Below the pieces are notes generated by a model. That model ran no database searches. It saw nothing but the letters and a program-made list of their open reading frames with translations, and had not been told where the DNA came from. A stretch of 64,000 bases of DNA from NCBI RefSeq assembly GCF_017873235.1, contig NZ_JAGGJZ010000003.1:62001-126000 (forward strand), written 5' to 3'. Numbering within the stretch: position 1 is the stretch's first letter; each line of letters begins with the position of its first letter. This stretch comes from Clostridium moniliforme. Lineage in GTDB: Bacteria > Bacillota > Clostridia > Clostridiales > Clostridiaceae. Shown piece by piece: positions 52,316 to 60,076 of this stretch. Made by a program: the position numbers and the translations under genes.

Positions 52316-53737
52316 GTGGGAAAAAATGCAGAAGATACTATCTATAATAATAGATGGAAAATACTTGTGTGCATTGTAACAGTAACCTTTATGAATTGTT
52401 TAGATGCAAGTATTGTAAATGTAGCACTTCCTATGATATCAGAAGATTTAGGGGTAACTATGGCACAAGTCCAATGGATTGTTACAAGTTATCTTATAGC
52501 TATATCATGTTTAATACTACTTGGAGGAAGATTTGGTGATGTAAAAGGTAAATGTAATACTTTTAAAATTGGTATATTTTTATTTACATTAGGATCACTA
52601 TTTTGTGGATTATCACATACATTACCTCTACTTGTTATATCAAGAGTATTCCAAGGTATAGGTGCATCTCTTACAATGGCAAATAGTTTAGGAATAATAA
52701 CAGATACATTTTCAAAAGGGGGTAGAGGAAAAGCTGTTGGAATATCAGGAGCATCAGTTGCCCTTGGAACAATGGTAGGACCTGCTCTTGGAGGAATAAT
52801 TGTATCACTTAGATGGGAATATATATTTTTAATAAATGTTCCAATAGGAATAGTAGCTTTTATTGCTGCAATGAAAATACTTCCAAAAGAAGAAGGACAT
52901 AAAGATAAAAAAATAGATATAATTGGAACAATACTTTTTGCAATATTTATAATTTCAATAGTTTTAGTAACAACAGAAGGTCAATTTGTAGGATACACAA
53001 GTTTCCCAATAATAATTGGATTTATAATTAGTATATTTTCATTTATACTATTTATAATTATAGAGATGAAAATAGAATCACCAGTTTTAGATTTAAGTAT
53101 ATTTAAAAATAATTTATTTTCAATAAGTGTATTTTGTGGTTTCATATCATTTATAGCAATTAGTTGTTTTACGATTCTTTTGCCATTTTATCTTCAGGAT
53201 GTATTAAAACTTACACCTTTTTATGCAGGATTATTTATGATTATATATCCAATAACATTGTCAATAGTATCACCTTTAAGTGGCACATTAGCTGATAAGA
53301 TTGGATCAGAGATAATAGCACTTATAGGACTTTCTATGTTATCTTTAAGTTTTGTTCTTATGTCAACAATACATGAAGCTACACCAATATGGCTTGTTGG
53401 TATTTATTCAATAGTAATGGGTCTTGGTAATGGAATGTTCCAATCACCAAATAATACTCTTGTAATGTCTACAGTTAATAAGAATAAACTTGGAATTGCA
53501 GGAAGCGTAAATGCATTAGTTAGAAATTTAGGAATGATATTTGGAGTAACTTTAGGAACAACTCTTTTATATAGTAAAATGAGCAATATGTTAGGATATA
53601 CAGTAACTAACTATATAAATGGAAAGGATCATGTATTTATAATGTCTATGGATTTTGTTTATATAGTAGCTGCAATAATATGTTTTGTTGGAGTTATAAT
53701 TAGTGCTACAAGATTTAAAAAGAAGTTATCTAGATAA
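52316..53737 (+). CDS. MFS drug exporter, DHA2 (EmrB/QacA) family
   Basis: A 473-residue, about 14-span major facilitator. The DHA2 motif D1 LDASIVNVALP is in the first span, motif A GRFGDVKGK is in the loop after span 2, and motif C GASVALGTMVGPALGG is in span 5, marking a proton-coupled exporter. Substrates (drugs, cationic compounds or metabolites) cannot be predicted. GTG 52316 is 9 bases from AAAGG; ATG 52307 follows the site directly and is less likely. It has no neighbouring regulator gene. Confidence 0.88.
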   Translation: MGKNAEDTIYNNRWKILVCIVTVTFMNCLDASIVNVALPMISEDLGVTMAQVQWIVTSYLIAISCLILLGGRFGDVKGKCNTFKIGIFLFTLGSLFCGLSHTLPLLVISRVFQGIGASLTMANSLGIITDTFSKGGRGKAVGISGASVALGTMVGPALGGIIVSLRWEYIFLINVPIGIVAFIAAMKILPKEEGHKDKKIDIIGTILFAIFIISIVLVTTEGQFVGYTSFPIIIGFIISIFSFILFIIIEMKIESPVLDLSIFKNNLFSISVFCGFISFIAISCFTILLPFYLQDVLKLTPFYAGLFMIIYPITLSIVSPLSGTLADKIGSEIIALIGLSMLSLSFVLMSTIHEATPIWLVGIYSIVMGLGNGMFQSPNNTLVMSTVNKNKLGIAGSVNALVRNLGMIFGVTLGTTLLYSKMSNMLGYTVTNYINGKDHVFIMSMDFVYIVAAIICFVGVIISATRFKKKLSR

Positions 53738-53794
53738 AAATTTAAAATTAAAGCTACTATTTATGTAAGTGTTTAAAACATATTTAAATTAAAA

Positions 53795-53840
53795 GAACTA
53801 CTTAAAAGTATAATTAAATTATATTTTTAAGTAGTTTATT
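53795..53840. terminator. Bidirectional terminator between the exporter and pstB
   Basis: AACTACTTAAAA-GTATAATT and complement form a long stem with a 5-base loop, flanked by A and T runs. Confidence 0.8.
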
Positions 53841-53841
53841 T

Positions 53842-54504
53842 TTATAATAATTTTCCATTTTCAATATAAATTTTTTTGTCTGCTATTCTTTCAGCTTGAT
53901 CTAAATTATGTGTTACAACTAATATTGTATAATCATTTTTTAAAGATTTTAAAAGTTCTTCAATATTTAAAACATTTTTAAAATCTAAAGCTGAACAGGG
54001 TTCATCTAGTAAAATTACTTTTGGATTAACAGTTAAAGCTCTAGCAATACATAATCTTTGTTTTTGTCCACCTGAAAGTTTAAGGGCATTCATTTTTAAG
54101 TTGCCTTTAATTTCATCATAAAGGGAGACTTTTTTTAAGTTATCCTCTGCTATAGCTTTTAAATTGCTGCTTCCAAAGTATTTTGAAGCATAAATCATAT
54201 TTTTATAAATTGAAAAAGGAAAGGGTGTAGGATTTTGAAAGACCATTCCTATTTCTTTTCTTACCTTTTGAATTGGCATATTAAAGATATTTTCATCTTC
54301 TAGAAATATGTCCCCTTCTTTATATAATGAAGTTTCTTCTTCAAGCATTCTATTTATACTTTTTAAAAGAGTAGTTTTACCTCCACCAGAAGGACCTAAA
54401 ATAACTGTTATTTTATTTTTTTCTATATCTAAGTTAATATTGTTTAATATTATCTTTTCTTTTGTTCTTACTGAAAAGTTTCTTATTTTAATCAAAGTGT
54501 TCAT
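53842..54504 (-). CDS. pstB: Phosphate ABC transporter ATP-binding protein
   Basis: A 220-residue ATPase of the high-affinity phosphate importer. Walker A is GPSGGGKTT, the Q-loop FQNPTPFPFS, the signature LSGGQKQRLCIARAL and Walker B VILLDEPCSALD. It is about 30 residues shorter than typical PstB, mainly at the C-terminus. Its start overlaps the pstA end by 17 bases, with AGGAGG inside pstA. Last gene of pstS-pstC-pstA-pstB; no phoU follows. Confidence 0.9.
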   Translation of the reverse strand: MNTLIKIRNFSVRTKEKIILNNINLDIEKNKITVILGPSGGGKTTLLKSINRMLEEETSLYKEGDIFLEDENIFNMPIQKVRKEIGMVFQNPTPFPFSIYKNMIYASKYFGSSNLKAIAEDNLKKVSLYDEIKGNLKMNALKLSGGQKQRLCIARALTVNPKVILLDEPCSALDFKNVLNIEELLKSLKNDYTILVVTHNLDQAERIADKKIYIENGKLL

Positions 54505-55315
54505 CTTTTTTAAGACCTCCTAAAATTGCTCCAAAGAAGTTTATTATAAGAACTAAAATAATTAATATTAATGCTGTTCCATAGGCTTTATCTATTCCAA
54601 TACCTTGTTGCATTAAAATATATAAATGGTAGGGAAGAGCCATAAAAGGATCAAGCAAATTTTTAGGAGCATGAGCATTTACAACAGCACCAGTTAACAT
54701 TATAGGGGCTGTTGCTCCCATTGCAAAACCAGAAGCCATTGTAATAGATGTTATAATTTCTTCTTTAGTTCCTTTTATAACTAAATTTTTTATAGTATAT
54801 TCTTTAGAAACTCCAAGGGCATAGGATGAAAGTAAATATTCCTTTTGAAATTCTCTAAAAGATTTTTCTATTCTAACTTCTATATAAGGATATATCATAA
54901 CTGCTAGTGTTATTGATGCTGAAAGTACACTTTTGCCAAAACCTAAAGTTACTACTAAAAAAGCATATCCAAAAAGTCCAAGAACAATAGAGGGAACTCC
55001 AGAAATACATTGAACTATTGTACATATAATATTGTTAAGTTTCTTATTTTTAACATAAAAAACACTATATATAGCAGTACATAAACCCATAATTCCAGCT
55101 ATAACACTTGAAATAAGTGTTGTAACTAAACTACCTATAATAGCTGGAAATATTCCTCCCATTGAACTAAGAGGTATTCCTTTAGGAGAATCAAATAAAA
55201 ATTGCTTATTTATTTCAGATATACCTTCTTTTGCTATAAAAATTAAAATAAAGGTTAATATCATAATTACAATTATCATACTTAAGTATATCCATACATT
55301 AATAAATTTTTTCAT
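54488..55315 (-). CDS. pstA: Phosphate ABC transporter permease PstA
   Basis: A 275-residue permease with six spans. The conserved VPSIVLGLFGYAF stretch and the EAA-type loop (KEYLLSSYALGVSKEYTIKNLV) match PstA. It pairs with PstC to form the phosphate channel. ATG 55315 follows GAGGAG, 5 bases behind pstC, and the 3' end overlaps pstB by 17 bases, so translation is coupled. Confidence 0.92.
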   Translation of the reverse strand: MKKFINVWIYLSMIIVIMILTFILIFIAKEGISEINKQFLFDSPKGIPLSSMGGIFPAIIGSLVTTLISSVIAGIMGLCTAIYSVFYVKNKKLNNIICTIVQCISGVPSIVLGLFGYAFLVVTLGFGKSVLSASITLAVMIYPYIEVRIEKSFREFQKEYLLSSYALGVSKEYTIKNLVIKGTKEEIITSITMASGFAMGATAPIMLTGAVVNAHAPKNLLDPFMALPYHLYILMQQGIGIDKAYGTALILIILVLIINFFGAILGGLKKDEHFD

Positions 55316-55320
55316 TATAA

Positions 55321-56184
55321 TTACTCCTCTATTACTGAATTTTTTATTTTTTGAAAAACTATGTTTATTATTATAAGGACTACCATTAAAATAAAGCCAG
55401 ATGCATAAAGTCCATAATAGTGTAAGCTTTTAAGTTCAGCTGAACCTACTTCTAAAGCTAAAAGTGATGGTATAGTTTCAGCTTTACCAAGTAGTTTTGG
55501 CATTAAAGGAGCATTTCCTATAACCATCATAACTGCCATAGTTTCTCCCATAGCTCTTCCAAGGGATAATACTATACTTGCAATAACACTTCTTTTTGCT
55601 GATGGTAAAATTAAATTTAATATCATATAATTTTTAGAAACTCCAAGAGAATTAGAGTCTTTACCATATTTTTTATAAATTTTAGAGAAGCTCTCTTCTA
55701 AATTTCCTATTATATAAGGAATAATCATTATAGCAAGAACTATAGCACCTGCTAAAACACTTTCTCCAGACTCTCTATTAAAGGTAACTTCTATAAATTT
55801 AACAACTACTAAAAGACCTATAAATCCATATACTATTGATGGTATTCCAGCTAATATTGAAATAAAAGAATGGATTAGTTTTTTATATTTTTTATTAAGA
55901 AAAAAACTTATATATAAAGCTGCACAAGTAGATATTGGAGTGGCTATTAAAATAGCTAAAAATGATATATATAAAGTTGATAATATCATTGGAAGTATAC
56001 CAAGTTCTGGTGGTTCACCTAGTGGGTTCCAATCCTTTGAAAAAATAAATTTAGTAAAAGAATATTCTTTAAAAAGTTTTATACTTTCCTTAAAAATAAA
56101 TATAATTATAAGAGCAATTATACTTAAAGAAAGTATAGCAATTAATTTTATTATTAATCTAAATAATTTATCTTTTAGATTCAT
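55321..56184 (-). CDS. pstC: Phosphate ABC transporter permease PstC
   Basis: A 287-residue permease with six spans. FSKDWNPLGEPPELGILPMI is the typical PstC outer segment, GIPSIVYGFIGL the span motif, and SLGRAMGETMAVMMVIGN the conserved C-terminal block. Partner of PstA. Start ATG 56184 follows AGAGAGG. A strong stem-loop lies between pstS and this gene and may lower downstream expression. Confidence 0.93.
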   Translation of the reverse strand: MNLKDKLFRLIIKLIAILSLSIIALIIIFIFKESIKLFKEYSFTKFIFSKDWNPLGEPPELGILPMILSTLYISFLAILIATPISTCAALYISFFLNKKYKKLIHSFISILAGIPSIVYGFIGLLVVVKFIEVTFNRESGESVLAGAIVLAIMIIPYIIGNLEESFSKIYKKYGKDSNSLGVSKNYMILNLILPSAKRSVIASIVLSLGRAMGETMAVMMVIGNAPLMPKLLGKAETIPSLLALEVGSAELKSLHYYGLYASGFILMVVLIIINIVFQKIKNSVIEE

Positions 56185-56210
56185 AAAAAAGCCTCTCTTT
56201 CTAAAAGAAA

Positions 56211-56248
56211 TTAACTTGTAATAAGTAGGTATACTTATTACAAGTTAA
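56211..56248 (-). terminator. Intercistronic stem-loop between pstS and pstC
   Basis: TTAACTTGTAATAAGTA and its exact 17-base complement surround a 4-base loop. On the minus strand it is followed by a weak T-tract (TTTCTTTT), so it may act as a partial terminator or as a 3' protector of the pstS message. Confidence 0.6.
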
Positions 56249-56261
56249 TTAATGATAATAA

Positions 56262-57167
56262 TTATTTTTCTGGTATAAATCCTAATTTTTCTACTACTTT
56301 TTGTCCTTTATCTGAAAGAGAAAAATCTACAAAGGCTTTTTCAGATGGATTTAAATCTCCACTTTTTATAATTAATAATGGACGAGTTATTTTATATTTA
56401 CCATCTACAATATTTTTCTTGTTAGGCTCTATTCCATCTACCTTTACAGGAACTAATTTTCCTTTATTTTGATTAACAACACCATAGGAAGCATATCCTA
56501 TTGCATATTCATTTTCCATAATTTTGCTTGCTAAAGCTCCCATTGATGGTGCTTGAATAACATCTTTTTTAACTTTTGTATCTTTCATAACAGTTTTTTG
56601 GAAAACTTTATGAGCACCACCACTTAAATCTCTAGTAACTACTACTATTTTTTTATGAGGTAAACTTTTATCTACATCACTCCAATATTGATATTTTCCT
56701 GAAAATATATTTTTTATTTGTTCTGTAGATAAATTATCTGTTTTCTTTAATATTTTATTTTTAGGATTTACAGATAAAGTTAAAGCATCTGTTCCAAGTT
56801 TAAACTCTTTATAATCTTTTATTTTAGCCTTTTCTTCTTTAGTTACTTCTCTAGATACAAGACCAAGGTCAGCAGTTTTATCAATAACAGCTTTTAATCC
56901 TTCTCCTGAACCTCCAGAAGTAATTGTTATTTTAATTTCTTTATCAGGAAAATCCTTATTTATTTTATTCCAAGTAGTTTTTCCGTCCTTTGTGAAATCT
57001 TCCTTTATACCATCTATTACAGGTACTAAAGTTGATGAACCAGCAAAAGATATTTCACTTTTGAAATCCTTTACCTGATCTTTAGAATTACCGCATCCTG
57101 TAAAAATTAAAGATATAGGTATTAAACCTGCAAGTAATAATGCGTTAAGTTTTTTCATTTTTAACAT
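56262..57167 (-). CDS. pstS: Phosphate-binding lipoprotein PstS
   Basis: A 301-residue PstS with a lipoprotein signal peptide (lipobox FTGC, Cys about residue 25). SFAGSSTLVPVIDGI near the N-terminus and TSGGSGEGLKAV hold the phosphate-binding Ser/Gly loops; VVTRDLSGGAHKVF is the late conserved block. It catches phosphate outside the membrane and feeds PstCA. Start ATG 57167 is 8 bases after AAGGGGG. First gene of the operon. Confidence 0.94.
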   Translation of the reverse strand: MLKMKKLNALLLAGLIPISLIFTGCGNSKDQVKDFKSEISFAGSSTLVPVIDGIKEDFTKDGKTTWNKINKDFPDKEIKITITSGGSGEGLKAVIDKTADLGLVSREVTKEEKAKIKDYKEFKLGTDALTLSVNPKNKILKKTDNLSTEQIKNIFSGKYQYWSDVDKSLPHKKIVVVTRDLSGGAHKVFQKTVMKDTKVKKDVIQAPSMGALASKIMENEYAIGYASYGVVNQNKGKLVPVKVDGIEPNKKNIVDGKYKITRPLLIIKSGDLNPSEKAFVDFSLSDKGQKVVEKLGFIPEK

Positions 57168-57211
57168 TTAATTTTCCCCCTTAGTTAAATTTTAATATTT
57201 GTCATTTGTGA

Positions 57212-57240
57212 TTTATACATATTATTACAAAAATATTGAA
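57212..57240 (-). promoter_or_regulatory. Candidate promoter of pstSCAB
   Basis: On the minus strand TTCAAT (57240-57235), 17 bases, TATAAA (57217-57212). The -35 is weak, as expected for an activated (PhoP-type) promoter; clear Pho boxes were not identified. Confidence 0.35.
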
Positions 57241-57448
57241 TATTTTCTAAAATTATTTTAACATAATTAATATATATATATGAAAGATAAAGAAAAAATG
57301 TAAAATAAATGAATTGATGTGATGTTTTTATCAGATTATTATTTTGTTATATATAGCAACTAATATTGAATAAATTAATTAAAAATAAATTTAAAAATTA
57401 TTAAATTAAGATTATAAAAGTAAAAAATATTAAAAACAAGGTGATTAT

Positions 57449-57874
57449 ATGAATAAATTAAAGACAGAAGTTTCAAAAATAAATTATTATAGTAAAGATA
57501 AATATATTTTTATGGATTTAAGTTATATAAAACCAAGTCAATTATACATAAGTTCAAAAAAGCTAAATAATGTTTTGAAATGGTTTAATCCGAAAGATTA
57601 TAATAGTTATGAGCCTATTCCAATTAAAGAATTAGATGGTAAACTAATATTTACTGATGGACATACAAGAGCATATGCAGCTTACTTAAAAGGAGTAAAA
57701 ACTATAAAAGTTTACTTTGATGAAGATGAATTAGATTGGAATTTATATAGAACTTGTGTTAATTGGTGCAGTTTAGAAAATATAAATTCTATTAAAGATT
57801 TAAAAAATAGAATAGTAAGTGAAAAAGATTATGAAACTTTATGGATTAAAAGATGTGAAAGTTTAATATTTTAA
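57449..57874 (+). CDS. Stand-alone ParB/Srx-fold protein of unknown role
   Basis: A 141-residue protein. MDLSYIKPSQLYIS, then PIPIKELDGKLIFTDGHTRAYAAYLKG, match the ParB/sulfiredoxin-fold layout, where the GHTRA box (71-75) binds nucleotide or phosphate. The partition-specific helix-turn-helix and dimer domains of ParB are missing, so a chromosome segregation role is unlikely. The C-terminal third is helical with two cysteines (RTCVNWCS). It is flanked by pstS and the dcw cluster and ends at its own terminator. Function unknown. Confidence 0.6.
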   Translation: MNKLKTEVSKINYYSKDKYIFMDLSYIKPSQLYISSKKLNNVLKWFNPKDYNSYEPIPIKELDGKLIFTDGHTRAYAAYLKGVKTIKVYFDEDELDWNLYRTCVNWCSLENINSIKDLKNRIVSEKDYETLWIKRCESLIF

Positions 57875-57887
57875 TAAAGTAAATACA

Positions 57888-57926
57888 TAATAAAAGTGAG
57901 TATAATAAATGCTCACTTTTATTATG
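57888..57926 (+). terminator. Terminator of the ParB-fold gene
   Basis: TAATAAAAGTGAG / CTCACTTTTATTA with an 11-base loop. Confidence 0.75.
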
Positions 57927-58069
57927 TTAAAAATTAATATAATTAAAAACAAACATATATTTTTAAAAGTATTAAATACAAATAAAAATTAAGATAAAAG
58001 TAATAATAAACATAAAAAAATAATGAAATTAAAGAAGGAAAATACTAATACTTATAGAATATATAAATA

Positions 58070-58103
58070 AGTGGTTAAAAGTGGTGAATAGTGGTTGAAA
58101 GTA
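58070..58103 (+). promoter_or_regulatory. MraZ-binding repeats upstream of mraZ
   Basis: Three repeats AGTGGTTAAA, AGTGGTGAAT and AGTGGTTGAA follow each other with exactly 10-base spacing, then a fourth partial AGTAG. MraZ proteins bind tandem GTGG-type repeats of 10-base period in front of their own operon and repress it. A TATAAT at 58123-58128 lies too close to the start codon to be certain as a -10. Confidence 0.7.
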
Positions 58104-58141
58104 GAATAAAATAACTGTAAAGTATAATAGGGAGAAAAATT

Positions 58142-58570
58142 ATGTTTATAGGTGAATATCATCATGGAATTGATAGCAAAAATAGAATGATAGTTCCCTC
58201 AAAATTAAGAGAAGGATTTAACGGTAAGTTCATGATAACAAAAGGACTTGATGGTTGCTTATATGCATATCCCATGGAAGAATGGAAAATATTAGAGGAA
58301 AAGATGAAAAAGTTGCCACTTACTAATAAAGATGCAAGAGCCTTTGTAAGATTTTTCTTTGCAGGTGCTTGTGAAATAGAATTAGATAAACAAGGAAGAG
58401 GTTTAATTCCACAAAATTTAAAAGAATATGCAAAAATAAATAAGGAAATAGTAAGTATAGGAGTATTAAGCAGGGTAGAGATTTGGAGTAAGGAAAGATG
58501 GCAAGAATATAATGATTCTAATGTTGATTTTGAATCTATTGCAGAGAAAATGGTTGACTTAGGAATTTAA
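58142..58570 (+). CDS. mraZ: Division/cell wall cluster regulator MraZ
   Basis: A 142-residue DNA-binding protein with two AbrB-like swapped-hairpin domains, each with its DxxxR motif: [16 protein letters not shown] (about 10-25) and [17 protein letters not shown] (about 81-97). It forms a ring and binds the tandem repeats in front of this gene. ATG 58142 follows GGGAG. It leads the dcw operon, 14 bases before rsmH. Confidence 0.95.
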   Translation: MFIGEYHHGIDSKNRMIVPSKLREGFNGKFMITKGLDGCLYAYPMEEWKILEEKMKKLPLTNKDARAFVRFFFAGACEIELDKQGRGLIPQNLKEYAKINKEIVSIGVLSRVEIWSKERWQEYNDSNVDFESIAEKMVDLGI

Positions 58571-58584
58571 TAAGGAGAAAAATT

Positions 58585-59517
58585 ATGGAATTTAAACATG
58601 TTTCAGTACTTTTAAATGAATGTTTAGAAGGATTAAGTATAAAGGAAAATGGAAAATATGTAGATTGTACATTAGGTGGAGCAGGACATTCATCACAAAT
58701 ACTAAAAAGATTATCAAAAGATGGTTTATTAATAGGAATAGATCAAGATAAAGATGCATTAAAGGCAGCTGGAGAAAGATTAAAAGATTATGATAACAAA
58801 ATATTAGTTCATAATAATTTTTATAATATAGGAGACATTATTGATAGTTTAGAAATAGGAAATGTAGATGGTATATTAATGGACCTTGGAGTTTCATCAT
58901 ATCAATTAGATGAAGGTGAAAGAGGGTTTAGTTATATGAAAGATGCACCTTTAGATATGAGGATGAATAGGGATAATGAATTTTCAGCGTATGACGTTGT
59001 AAATACATATAGTGAAGAGGAATTATATAAAGTTATAAAAGATTATGGGGAAGAAAAATTTGCAAAAAGAATTTCATCATTTATTGTTAGTAGAAGATCT
59101 GAAAAGCCTATAGAAACAACACTTGAACTTGTTGACATAATAAAAAGCGCAATACCTGCTAAAGCTAGAAGGGAAGGACCTCATCCAGCAAAGAGAACAT
59201 TTCAAGCTATAAGAATTGAGGTTAATGGAGAACTTAAAATATTAAATAAAGCAATTGAAGATGGAGTAAATAGGTTAAACAAAGGTGGAAGAATGGCAAT
59301 AATAACTTTCCATTCACTAGAAGATAGAATAGTTAAATTAAAATTTAGAGAATTAGCTGATCCTTGTACTTGTCCAAAGGAATTTCCAATATGTGTTTGT
59401 GGTAAAAAGCCAAAAGTTAAATTAGTAAAAAGAAAGGCTATAGAACCAACAAAAGAAGAAGTTCTAGAAAATCCTAGAAGTAGAAGTGCAAAGCTTAGGG
59501 TTATTGAGAGAATATAA
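58585..59517 (+). CDS. rsmH: 16S rRNA (cytosine-1402-N4) methyltransferase RsmH
   Basis: A 310-residue SAM-dependent methyltransferase. [17 protein letters not shown] is motif [10 protein letters not shown] motif [22 protein letters not shown] motif IV, and the [10 protein letters not shown] block is near the C-terminus. It modifies C1402 in the ribosomal decoding centre. Conserved second gene of the dcw cluster. Confidence 0.96.
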   Translation: MEFKHVSVLLNECLEGLSIKENGKYVDCTLGGAGHSSQILKRLSKDGLLIGIDQDKDALKAAGERLKDYDNKILVHNNFYNIGDIIDSLEIGNVDGILMDLGVSSYQLDEGERGFSYMKDAPLDMRMNRDNEFSAYDVVNTYSEEELYKVIKDYGEEKFAKRISSFIVSRRSEKPIETTLELVDIIKSAIPAKARREGPHPAKRTFQAIRIEVNGELKILNKAIEDGVNRLNKGGRMAIITFHSLEDRIVKLKFRELADPCTCPKEFPICVCGKKPKVKLVKRKAIEPTKEEVLENPRSRSAKLRVIERI

Positions 59518-59555
59518 AAATTATTATGTTATAATTTTAAGAGGATGTGAATAAA

Positions 59556-59987
59556 GTGATAGTAAAGGAAGTAGATTATATAAGAGGTAATACGGTAAAT
59601 GCACCACAAAGAAAATATGATGATATAAGAAAAGATAAGAGTTCTGAAGAGGCTAAGAAAAGAAAGAACAAATTACTTAAAGAAAAGAAAAAGAAAACTA
59701 GAAATGGAGCATTACAAATAGCTTTAGTTATTTTTGTTTTAGGAGTTTTAACAATATGGAGAGATACTAAAGTATATAATTTACAAACACAAATTGGAAC
59801 TTTAAACAATGAAATAAAGATGATAAACTCAGAAAATGAAGCTTTAAAGGTTGATTTGTTAAAAAATTCATCATTAAAAAATATTGAATCTAGTGCTAAA
59901 AAGAAACTAGGAATGATATCCCCAGTAGATGCAAAAAAAGTAGATGTAGACTTATCAAAAGATTATCTTGCTGGAATAGGAAAATAA
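59556..59987 (+). CDS. ftsL: Cell division protein FtsL-like
   Basis: A 143-residue bitopic membrane protein. A basic, Lys-rich cytosolic tail (to about 50) precedes one membrane span (ALQIALVIFVLGVLTIW) and an outside coiled coil (LQTQIGTLNNEIKMINSENEAL), ending with LGMISPVDAK. This is the FtsL/septum-initiator plan, and its place between rsmH and the PBP gene fits. GAGG at 59541-59544 is 2 bases from GTG 59547 and 11 from GTG 59556; the latter was chosen, with low certainty. Confidence 0.82.
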   Translation: MIVKEVDYIRGNTVNAPQRKYDDIRKDKSSEEAKKRKNKLLKEKKKKTRNGALQIALVIFVLGVLTIWRDTKVYNLQTQIGTLNNEIKMINSENEALKVDLLKNSSLKNIESSAKKKLGMISPVDAKKVDVDLSKDYLAGIGK

Positions 59988-60011
59988 TTATATAGAATTT
60001 ATTATTTCAAA

Positions 60012-60041
60012 TGGATGCACTTTATTGCATAAGTGCATCCA
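60012..60041 (+). terminator. Stem-loop between ftsL and the PBP gene
   Basis: TGGATGCACTT and AAGTGCATCCA form an 11-bp perfect stem with an 8-base loop. The T-run comes only after several bases (TTTTT at 60046-60050), so it may be an attenuator or processing site rather than a full terminator. Confidence 0.55.
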
Positions 60042-60076
60042 AAATGTTTTTAAGCAATATTTACGGAGGAGTTAGT

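Noticed and set aside
60011-60076. Upstream extension of the PBP gene starting at ATG 60011
   Set aside because: The extension translates a stem-loop and lacks a ribosome binding site, whereas GGAGGAG stands 5 bases before GTG 60077.
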